Source: Lycium barbarum (lineage: Eukaryota > Streptophyta > Magnoliopsida > Solanales > Solanaceae). Taken from it: a stretch of 64,000 nt of DNA. Below the pieces are notes generated by a model that saw nothing but the letters and a program-made list of their open reading frames with translations, ran no database searches and was not told the DNA's origin. Positions within the stretch are counted from its first letter, which is position 1, and every line of letters starts with the position of its first letter. This document shows positions 1-9,584 of this stretch, one piece after another. The stretch is from the NCBI RefSeq assembly GCF_019175385.1, contig NC_083339.1, positions 79,256,307 to 79,320,306 of the forward strand. The letters are read 5' to 3'. The translations under genes and the position numbers were made by a program.

Positions 1-1204
1 CGACGTGTTCTAAAGGGTAATAAAGAGAACAAGAAAGGTCTACGAGCCAAGTACACAAAGGATAATGGAGACGATGACGAACCCAAAGGACACTTCAGAT
101 GACAGCAATTATTTTAATAAAAGGAACAACGATTGGTAGTTTGGAAAATTTTGAAGGAAAGAAAGAACCCTGCTCATACGAATGAAAATAAAAGATTTCA
201 CCGGATATTAGAAAAACTTCATGGATCGCTAATTATACTAAACAAGAGAGCATATGCTATGAAGTTATATGAACCATCAACGTGAAGCTATGCCCAACTA
301 TAATTGCAAAAAGGCCACATCAGAAAACCAATAAGGAATAATGACGGATAAAGTGACCGCCGGTATATGGAAATCGAAGCAAGATATATATGTTGTAAGA
401 GAGTCGTAATGGAGTAAGAATTGCCATAGCCCTATGCTTCTGGGTTGTATTTCGAGGTTTGAGGGAAGGAGGTTAAAGAAACAATTGCGACAGGAGCTCA
501 AAGACGTGGCGAGCTACAAATTTAGCTAAACTCAGATTATGAGTTGCCATAAGTGTAACTGTACTGCGAAGGATAAAAAAATGGCGAGAAACACTTCATA
601 TATGAGTATTTTGATATTGATATGACTGGCTTTGGAAAGGAACATAACCATTATACTCGTTAGCGACAAAGTCATGATTGAGAAAATATTTAGAATGTAG
701 GATTAAGAAAGATGGTGACAAGGACGTAAGAACTAATGAAGCTAACCAATGAATCACAAGGAGTCAATGTAGTGTATATCCAAGATCAACAGGTATAAAA
801 AGGACATCCCGAGATGGTACTGAAGAGATAAACGCAAAGAGTGCGCCGTATATGAGCAAGGTAATTGCCCACTAGTAGGGAAACAAGGAGCGAGAAAAAG
901 AGGATACTTACAGGTCGATGAATAGTTATGGCATGATGAGTCAAGACTGCAATAATAGAGACAAAATGAAAGCGAGATGCTAGTTAATTTCTGACCATGT
1001 ACATGAAGACAAAGAAGTGAAAGAAACTGACTGAAAGTAATGAAAGAGTTAAGGGAAGATGAGAAGAGACTGAACCAAGTTATAGTCTAAGCAAACGGTA
1101 ATCGGACCCTAAGGGAAGAATAACAGTTCTAAGGAATCAAAGATGGTGTTGTGAGTTGGCAATACTGCAACATTCGAGGACGAATGTTTCTAAGGGGGGA
1201 AGGA
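1..1204 (+). other. Unreadable internal 3' tail of a plus-strand gypsy element
   Basis: No open frame or domain is recognisable here. The plus strand is visibly rich in A and G, and short ORFs are random. The assignment rests only on its right edge: a G-rich polypurine tract (1191-1203) directly abuts the LTR start at 1205, so this should be the untranslated 3' internal region of that element. A small perfect hairpin CATTCG-AGGA-CGAATG (1171-1186) lies just before the tract. The element's coding part and 5' LTR would lie left of the window. Confidence 0.5.
1191..1204 (+). other. Polypurine tract (PPT)
   Basis: The tract TAAGGGGGGAAGGA immediately precedes the LTR start TGTTACACC. It has the composition and position of a plus-strand primer tract of a gypsy element. 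The same layout, reversed, is seen at 11970-11990 for the full-length chromovirus. Confidence 0.75.
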
Positions 1205-2220
1205 TGTTACACCCCGTAACTTCTGTACGTTGAGATTCGTGAGGTATTAGCTATTCAATTGCAGACATCAGAGTTATGGTCGAGAAGACACAAGATCACA
1301 GGTGCCCGTGTTACGATTATAAGAGTCCGAGTTCGCGTAACAGGTTATAGGAGGATTGGAAAACCAGTAAACTAAGGAGATTGAGCTTTCGAGGCATTGA
1401 AGGAAAGTTGGGCAAGGTTTGGTACGAAAATTTTGGCCTAATTCGAAGAAAGAATATGTTTTGGTATATTAAGACTTTGGAAGCGAAACAAAAGTCTAAA
1501 ATGAAGTTCCGAAAGTCTAGTTTCCAACACAATAAACCGCTCCTCGATCGGACATCGGGGTAAGGAGATATGGACATTACAAGTTGGGCTGGCAGACCAG
1601 GAAAATGGCCTGCGCGACCGCGCAGAAGGCCAAGGGCCAACACAGCGCGAACGCGCCACAATGAGGCGCGGACGCGCTGAGCAATATTGGGGCCCGGGTT
1701 CAGGATGAAGGTTATATGATAAGAATGTAATAATAGCTTATATATGACATTTAGAGACCATATGGGGTGAATTGGTTCATACAACACTTGATGAAAGGCC
1801 CTCGTTGTTGTAAGATAAGTGGGGCCCACACACCAGAGTTTATAAAGGACATATGAAGAGATATATGAGTAATACATGGAAAGTTGAGAAAGTCCTAAGT
1901 AGGACCCTTAAGTCAAAAATGGGCATAAGCCCTCCAAAAGGACGATTTAATAAAACATTTTCGGATGATCTCACTTGGAGGGGCCAAAACGCTATTATAA
2001 GTTAGGAATTTGGAAACATTCCAAGAATAAAAGTTGTATATAATTGAAATATCTTTCCTACCGTAGGTCGTGGGACCTCACACAACATCGGGATTGAGAG
2101 TTATGACCTTTTTACTGAATGAACGCGCAGGCAGAAAATATAAGCCAACGCTAACGCGCCAGAAGGCACCGCGAACGCGCTGACCAAATTTAAAGTCGGC
2201 CAGGGCAGTTTCTGGAACTC

Positions 2221-2245
2221 TATATAAGGGGGGCTTACCCCCCTT
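2221..2245 (+). promoter_or_regulatory. LTR core promoter with TATA box and hairpin
   Basis: TATATAA at 2221-2227 runs directly into AAGGGGGG-CTTA-CCCCCCTT (2226-2245), a perfect 8-bp inverted repeat with a 4-nt loop. It lies where the transcription start of an LTR promoter would fall. A similar TATA plus AAGGG-CTTA-CCCCTT arrangement is present on the minus strand near 53060-53085. Promoter function is inferred. Confidence 0.55.
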
Positions 2246-3195
2246 TATTCATCTAAAACGCCTAGAAGACCCCTAAAATTCTGAAAACCTCCCCCAACTC
2301 TTCAACATCAAATTTTAGCCCGGATCAGGTATAATCCCCGAATTCCGGTCCTGGTAGCGTATAGTTGCAATTACAAAATCGTATAACAACGCGTTTGGCT
2401 TAGTCCAAGGTGGGAAAAAGCGAAGATATATAGCAATATTAACGGGAGAAAGGTGTGGATCTCTTCCTATTTATATTAATGCTGGCTTATTTACAAAGAT
2501 AGAACGGTTTAATGGTTGTATAGTGAGTTGTTTAGTTATGGAAGTTGGAAAACAGCATGGGGGTTGTTTTATGGAATACTTTGATATGGGAAATGATATT
2601 ATGGATATTGGTATTGTTGTTGTTATTGTTGGTTGATGAATTAAGAATTCGGGCTAGGGATATAAACAGGGGAGGTGCTGCCGAAATTTTGGCAGATCCT
2701 AGAAAGAGTTAATGTAAAGGCTTAGGATAAGCATATGGTAACGAGCCTAACGGTAGTATGAATTCCCTTGGTTGTAGATTTGCGAGTTCGAGAAGTAGAA
2801 GTTGAGGGAATAAATAAGCTTCATGGAATGTAAAGCTAACCCTTCTTTTTTTTTTTGGCATGATCTTTATAAAACAAACAGACGACGTGTACATGACTCC
2901 AAAAAATCTCCTATTCTTAGAGACACTAGGTTGGCTAATGTTCATGATTCCCAGAACTTATTTCATTATGTCTTATTACGTGCCTATGATTCCAGACATC
3001 CTATTTTGATATAATCCATACTGACATTCGAAGCGTACTTGATATGACTATTGTCTTGATTTTCAAATGATAGTTCATTTTGATTATTCTATTGAGCCTC
3101 AGATATGATTTAGTTTGCATATGGTTTCTCACTACTCTGCTCGTGCATGCCTCAATATATCTTTCACCGAGTCCCTCCCTAGATGGTCGGGATAC

Positions 3196-3197
<2 letters not shown>

Positions 3198-3258
<61 letters not shown>
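3198..3258. repeat. (TA)n microsatellite in LTR A
   Basis: About 30 TA units follow the sequence GATACGG. The same slot in the LTR at 54203-57018 also carries a (TA)n run (about 56150-56174), so the seed was in the common ancestor of the two LTRs and expanded independently. Confidence 0.95.
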
Positions 3259-3262
<4 letters not shown>

Positions 3263-3470
3263 ATATGATGATGTGATTATGGCGCCAAGGATGGTAAGTG
3301 ATGAGTTTATTCACCGAGTCCCATAGTGGGCCGGGTATGATATACGATATTGATATGCATGATTTTCTTTTCATAAGGCAAGCGTATCGGTATTTTGAAT
3401 GTCATACTTGTTTCCTGTAATCTCTATTTCAGTCATGATTCTCTTTGTTGTAATTCATGCTTTATATACT

Positions 3471-3681
3471 CAGTACATATCTCGTACTGACCCCCTTTCT
3501 CCGGGGGGCTGCGTTTCATGGTCGTAGGTACAGATACTCGACTTGGTGATCCTCCAGCCTAGGACTTCTGCTCAGCTGTTCGGAGAGCTTCATTGTTTCG
3601 GAGCCTAGATATTTTGGGTACAGATCTTCTATATAGACTTACGTATATATCCAGGGGTACGGCGGGGCCCTGTCCCGTCGT
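3471..3681 (+). other. Conserved hairpin series in LTR A
   Basis: Hairpin 1 is CAGTAC (3471-3476), 7-nt loop, GTACTG (3484-3489). Hairpin 2 is CCCCC (3491-3495) with GGGGG (about 3503-3508). Hairpin 3 is CTGCG (3509-3513) with CGTAG (3523-3527), including one G-U pair. Hairpin 4, 132 bp on, is ACGGCGGGGC with GTCCCGTCGT (3659-3681), pairing with two G-U wobbles. The same order recurs in the other gypsy LTRs with compensatory changes. Function unknown; a structured R/U5 RNA is my inference. Confidence 0.6.
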
Positions 3682-4029
3682 ATTTCACTCTGATACTCTT
3701 AGAGGTCTGTAGACATATGTGTGGGTTGTGTATAGTTTGTTCGGCTGTGTCTATATGATTTGCTAAGGATATTCCCGTCTGTAGTGGCGGCCTTGTTGGC
3801 TTGCGTATCATACTAGATATAGTGGCAGCCTTGTCGGCTTGCATATTTTGTTATGTTTGCTTAGCTGTGGCAAGAGACAGGTTCTTTTGACGTATGACGT
3901 GATGAGTTTACAGCGTGCTTTTACAGATTGTCATATTGTTTTCAGTTTCAATCTGATTATATTTAGCAGGTTCGTATATAGGTGCTTAGTCCAGGCACTA
4001 GTCATGGCCCACGGGGTTGGGTCGTGACA

Positions 4030-4150
4030 TAGATGGAACCTCATTCTGGGATTCATCCCCCTCTATAACCGGTGGCGGTATTCTGGCAGCCTGCTTTTCC
4101 ATCACCGTCTTGCCCTTTTGGGTTGCCGAAGCTTTCCTCTTCACAGGCAT
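4030..4150 (-). pseudogene. Gypsy gag N-terminal fragment
   Basis: The minus strand from an ATG at 4150 reads a short basic peptide starting MPVKRKASATQKGK. It is closely similar in layout to the N-terminus of the chromovirus gag starting at 16947 (MPPKGKATAAQKGK), including a shared ESQNE stretch. The reading frame is cut at 4029/4030, where the LTR A element inserted. Only about 40 codons remain. It is the start of the nucleocapsid precursor of the element whose 5' LTR begins at 4359. Confidence 0.7.
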
Positions 4151-4342
4151 TTCTGAAATACATAATACACGGTTAAGGAAATAGAAATCCTTATATCATG
4201 GCTCTACTGCACGATTAAAGTAGAAAGAAGGTCATTCATTCCTAAAATGCCCGTAGCCTCCTGTTTATAACTGTGGTGCGCAACACACCCATAAACAAGA
4301 CTCTACTGGACACGGCTCGTAGACACACCCTAGGACAGAACT

Positions 4343-4354
4343 GCTCTGATACCA
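4343..4354 (-). other. Primer-binding site (initiator tRNA-Met)
   Basis: On the minus strand the sequence is TGGTATCAGAGC, the standard plant LTR-retrotransposon PBS matching the 3' end of initiator tRNA-Met. It lies four bases inside the LTR that begins at 4359, which fixes the orientation of this truncated element. Confidence 0.85.
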
Positions 4355-5985
4355 CTTTTGTTACGACCCAGCCGGAGGGCCATGACGGGCACCCGGTGAC
4401 AACCCACTCGGGCACCTCTTATCGTACATTCATATTCACATCTAGGTGAGCCACATGGCCTACTCGCAATTTCTATACATCAATAATACTAATCTCATTG
4501 GGCAACGACACATTTATATCATTATCAACAGCTATGCCCATATCCATATACACAAACTGACAAGGCTAACAAAATAGCATACAAAATATGAGCCGACAAG
4601 GCTAACGGACATCTAACCATACATAACTGTCTACGAGCCTCTAAAGAGAGTGTGTAACATCATATAGACGGGACAGGACCCCGCCATGCCCATATTATAT
4701 GCACACAAAGGAATAATACCAACAGCTGCAGCTCTGGATGAAATGGAGCTCCTCTATGCAGTCCCTGAACAAGTAATCTATGGATCAAGTCTGTCTCCCT
4801 GTCCACCTACGGGCATGACGCAGCGTCCACAAACAAAAGGACGCCAGTACAAATAATGTACAGAGTATAGAAACCATAATCAAAAACATAATAGAAGCAT
4901 AAGAAATAACATAAAATAAACGAGTCATGAAATGAAAGAGCTAGGTATGCCTCTAGCGACGTTCGTCATATTTACTTACCCTCTTTCTAATGGGACACTT
5001 CCATTTCATACATTCATACTTTCAGAAGTATCATACCCGACCATAGAGGTTCGGTGTATTAAATACCCAGCTATGATAAGGTTTGGTGTTACACATACCT
5101 GGCCCTACCAAGGCGCAGTGTCATCCGTACCCACTGCAGTGGTATGCGCGCGATAGGTATCATACCCGGCCATATAAGCTCGATGTTACATAATAGCCAT
5201 ACATACTTATACCCGTATACATAAGAGTCCATAAATGTCATAAACATCATCATCATCGTCATCATTTTCGTTACATCTTTCCTTAGAGGATCAACTATCA
5301 TATAAAGGAGGTAATAGCATTATTAAAATATCAAGAATCATGAGCTTTAGTAATTCTAGGGATGGAGTCACTGGGAAGACATTTTGGAACTCATGAGAAG
5401 GTATATAGTAATGGAATCATGCTGTAATGAAAGAAGGGTTAGCCTTACATACCGCGTCATCTTCTTAACTACTTAACGTTCACCGTCGAAGCTTGAGAAA
5501 TCTACATTTAGAAGGATTCATACCATAGTTAAGCCTTAATGATACTCTTAAACCCAAACTAGAGTAATTCATGGGCTAACGAAAATTGGGCATCATTTTT
5601 CGTATTTCATCAACTTCCACCATATTACAAAACAACTCTCAAAGATCCACAATATCATAATCAAGCAATCACATTCCATTAAGTCTTCAAAATTCATTCT
5701 CATGTTCAACTTATACTAACAACTTCACACCCAACTTTAGAACATTTTCATACAACACTTCCTCATCATCATTATTACCTTCCATAACAAGATTATATCC
5801 ATATTATAATAAGAATCATAACTTAAGTTAGCTTAATACTCAAAAACATCATAAAAGCTACATTTAGAACTCATTTTATAATCTCTTCTTCTATCCAAGT
5901 CGTTCAACAACCAAGCATTCTTAATAACATGAAATAAGCATGAAAACTAATCTTGTATCTCATAAGAATGAGCTTTGGAGAAGCT

Positions 5986-8880
5986 TGTTATGTCCCGTGT
6001 TTTCGCATAATTGGAAATCTTGAAAATAATTGAGACTTGTATGTTATAAGGCCATATCTTTGATTTTAGTTAATATGTCTATGTTGTTTATGAAAATATT
6101 GGTGTGGAAATGTGGAGGAAGTCTAAGGACAAAAATTGGAATTCCGAAAATTGGTTTCGGGAATTACAAAACGAGATTTCAACGAATTGGGCCAAGAACT
6201 ATTTGAAGGAAAATTGAAGCCCAAGACCATGGGGTGGCCGGCCATGAGGCCTTGGCCCAAGACCCATTTAATGGTCATGTGCTTTCCATGTGCCTACTAA
6301 TCAATTATGTATATAGGTATGCTTATCCTTAGAGAAATCTAGAAACAAAATTAAAAACTCATCCTTGAGTTCTTGAACCCCATTCGGCCGAACCCCTTGT
6401 TCCAAAAAAAAACAAATTCTCTAGCCTTGGATTGTGGTCTAAATATCTTGTTCTTCTCATATTTGTAGCAAGTACAAGACGCTCTCCGACGTGATACAAT
6501 TTGTTTGGCGAAAGAATCACGTTTGCGGCAAGTCGGAATTTCAAGATAAGTTAAGGATTTTGTCACTTTTGTGTTATGGAATTCGTAAGAATATTATAAG
6601 GATTGAGAATAGACGAGAATTCCGTAGTTTTGGTGTGTGTGTGAAACCGTGGGTGTGTGTGTGTGTGGTGAAGTGGCCGTGAGCCATGTCATGGTGAAGG
6701 CAAGGTGAATTTTGATTTTGTTTAGTTTGTTAGTTGCGTCGTTGTGGCATTTATGACGTAAATGAATGTTTAACGAGTTGAATTGGCATTGAAAATGGTT
6801 GCGGGTCCTTATGGGAAATTATATGATTTTTGTATATTCGTATATAATTGTGAAAGTAAGACTTTAAATGTGAATTATGGTTGTTGTTAATGAATTTGGA
6901 ATGAAACAATGCAAGTTAGTATGTTCGTCGTAGTTGTGGACGTTTTGAATAGAATATGGAAAGTAGCGGATTGCTTAAATTCATGTATATCGTTTGGAAT
7001 ATTATTGGAATGTGTTTGAATAACTTTGAATGAGTAAATGAATATGATAATGTGGAGGTGGTGAAGTTTGGATGAAAGTTGTTGATTTATGTAGAAAGAA
7101 AGAATATTGACGTTAGAGTGATTTTGTTATGACTTGTGATGATTGTGATACTGTGGGTTGTTGTTGTTGTTGTATATGGAGCCGAGCTAAGTCTCGGGGT
7201 GATATATATATATGGGGGAAATGCTGCCGAAATTTCGGTAGACAAAAATGAGGTTAAGTGAATTCTTAAGCCTTGAAATCCCTAATTGGTAACTTTGACC
7301 ATTTGCAGATCCTGAGCGAAACGGGACTTGAGTTTCGGGCGAGCGTAAGACGCATATAAGGTATGTAAGGCTACCCATCCTTCTTTTGGCATGTCTTAGG
7401 TATACTAGGTCGATATTGGAGCCCCGAGGGCAATTCTGTTCCTAGAAATCCGAATTGGAAATTTAGTATTATCCATTCAATCGAATTGAATTATAAAACT
7501 CATATTATATTGAAAAGTGATCTAATGTCCGAAACTTTTGTAAATGTAATCAAGTTGCCTCGAGACTTCCATGTATGATTCCATAGACCCCAAATGTCTG
7601 TGATTCATGTCCGCCACCTCGACTTGACCCGCGGTGGGCCCGCTAGCATTGAGACTTCTTTGTTTGCTCTATTATGCCCATTCTTGTCTAATGTCGGCAA
7701 AACACTTTTGGTTATGAATTTGGTTATCATAAAATAATGTTTGACTGCCACGATATTCTAAACTATATTTTGAACCATAAATACTATGTTGGAAATACTT
7801 TTATGAAACGAACCCCGTATTGACTAGTTATTCGAACTATTTGATTAATGAGTTAGCATATGATATTATCAAGTTTAAAAAGGTGTTTTGACTTATAAGT
7901 TGCATTGTTTGCTCATGACTCCGCTCGTGCCCTTATTATGACTTCGTTCACCGGTTCCCGGGCCGGTTATGATTCGTGCGCGCTATGATAAATTCGACTG
8001 TATGCTGTGTTACGGTTCCCGAGACCTCGCCATAGGGCCGGGTTCCATTTGGAGTTATGCTGTGATATGGCTGGTGATATGCTATGCTGATATGTGTGCT
8101 CGGGGATGTACGGAGATTTGAACCTTCCGGTGTTATGCTGTGTGTGGCACCAGCGTCGGAGTGGTGACCACGTTCCTGAGCTTTGCATGATTTTGTTTGC
8201 ATTACGTATATATGGTTTTGATACAGATTTTGATATACTGTTTGGTATTTCCCCTTTGTATCCTGTTTGTTTTCAGTTATGGCTCATATTTCTGTACTCT
8301 ATGCTTTACATACTCAGTACATCTTTCGTACTGACCCCCTTTCTTCGGGGGCTACGTTTCTTGCCCGCAGGTACAGACACAGGTGATCCATCACTGTAGG
8401 CTCCACTTTCTGCTATTTCGGAGTACTCCCTTTTGATCCGGAGTCCACTTTTGGTACATACATCTTTTGTTATGTATATATTTCTGTATATCTGACTATT
8501 TGGGTACGGCGGGGCCCTGTCCCGTCATATGATTCTGTCGGTCTGTTTAGAGGTCTGTGGACATGTTTGTGGGTTGGGTCTTTCTGTACGGATGTGTGTA
8601 TATGATGTGTTTGGGCGATCCCATTCGCCGCGGCGGCCGGTCCGCATATGTTTACATGTTGCCTTGTTGGCCGGTGTGGCCTTTGTTGGTATTTTCTGTG
8701 CGCAGGGTTATTTTGGATAGTCTGTAAAACAAAGGAAACTCTGCCAAAATTTTTCTGGAAATTATCTAAATTTAGAATATAGCCTTGGCGGCTTCTGCTA
8801 TATACTTGAATGCATTTGATAGATGGGTTTGGGTGCCCAGATCGGGCACTAGTCACGGCCTACGGGGTTGGGTCGTGACA
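5986..8880 (+). repeat. Gypsy LTR (family C), near-solo, 2895 bp
   Basis: It begins TGTTATGTCCCG and ends GGGTTGGGTCGTGACA. It is flanked, together with a 43-bp tail, by a perfect 5-bp duplication AAGCT (5981-5985 and 8924-8928), so the insertion ends are firm. It contains a perfect hairpin CTGCCGAAATTT/CGGTAG (7224-7241), CCGAGACC/GGGCCGGG blocks (7930-8160) and the hairpin series CAGTAC/GTACTG (8315-8333), CCCCC/GGGGG (8335-8351), a weaker CTACG/CGCAG (8352-8370) and GGCGGG/CCCGTC (8508-8526). No coding region. Confidence 0.85.
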
Positions 8881-8923
8881 AAAGTGGTATCCTAGTCACG
8901 GCCTACGGGGTTGGGTCGTGACA
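8881..8923 (+). other. Deletion scar: PBS stub plus 32-bp LTR end
   Basis: After the complete LTR come AAAGTGGTATC (start of the internal region and PBS) and then a second copy of the last 32 bp of the LTR, ending GTCGTGACA, followed by the TSD AAGCT at 8924. This is the product of a deletion joining the 5' PBS to the extreme end of the 3' LTR. It differs from a simple solo LTR made by equal LTR-LTR recombination. Confidence 0.8.
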
Positions 8924-9584
8924 AAGCTATCCACTTATGTGAAAACCCTAGCTTCAATACCCAAGAATTTCTTGTAGTCTACTAACCCTAGCAAGACTTC
9001 TATCACATGTATATCTTGATTCTTGCCTCTTGATCTTTGTTATCTCTTGGGTTTGAGTGAAATATATTGGGAGAAGGATTCTGGGAGCTCTCAAGGCTTG
9101 GAGAGAAGGTGGGAAATGAAATAAATGAACAAGGGTGCCATATATAACGAAATAAAATTCTGGCCTGACCCGGATATACGGCCAATTGTACGGGCCGTAT
9201 AATTTATACGGTCTGTATAATTGGACCGTATAATCTCACTATGAAATCACCCCTCTCTGGAAGTAATCTACGGGCCGTATAATTTATACGGTCCGTACAA
9301 TTGGAAATTCCCGAATTTCATTCTAGTTGACTCGTTTGAGTTCCAATCCTTGTGGAACCTTCTTGACACTTATATAACACTTTATTAACCATACAATAGG
9401 CCCTATAGCAGCCCCTCAAGACATTACCAAATAAATATTAGCTCAACTATATCGAAAACTGTCACGACCCAACCCGCCATGACCGGCACCCATCTAAATC
9501 CTAATGGGTGAACATTCCATACGGTATTTAGTTAAAACAGGCTAATAAATCATTACTTATTTAACAACAAAAGAACAAGTAAAT

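Larger units (their letters stand above)
1205..4029 (+). repeat. Gypsy 3' LTR (family A), 2825 bp
   Basis: It starts TGTTACACCCCG after a PPT and ends GGGTCGTGACA. Landmarks in order: GC-rich palindromes (1606-1681), a second GC-rich cluster (about 2120-2190), TATA box (2221-2227) followed by a G6/C6 hairpin (2226-2245), hairpin CTGCCGAAATTTTGGCAG (2678-2695), a (TA)n run (3198-3258) between CCGAGTCC/GGGCCGGG blocks, and the hairpin series 3471-3681. It is related along much of its length to the LTRs at 50861, 54203 and 57119. Its left partner LTR is outside the window. It interrupts minus-strand gag DNA that resumes at 4030, so it is younger than that element. No coding capacity. Confidence 0.85.
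4359..9459 (-). repeat. Gypsy 5' LTR (family B), interrupted
   Basis: The minus-strand LTR starts TGTTACGACCC next to the PBS. Its first part (4359-5985) carries the hairpin series in reverse: GACGGG/CCCGCC (4667-4685), CTACG/CGCAG (4807-4823), CGTCC/GGACG (4824-4843) and GTAC/GTAC (4847-4861). It is split by the 5986-8923 insertion and resumes at 8929. The later part holds repeated palindromic CCGTATAATTTATACGG-like motifs (about 9175-9300). The far end is not certain; a TATAACA at about 9378-9384 or the border at 9459 are candidates. Family distinct from A, C and D. Confidence 0.65.

Noticed and set aside
1317..1877. 186-codon minus-strand ORF
   Set aside because: It lies wholly within LTR A, reads against the element and has no domain; it is chance in GC-rich palindromic DNA.
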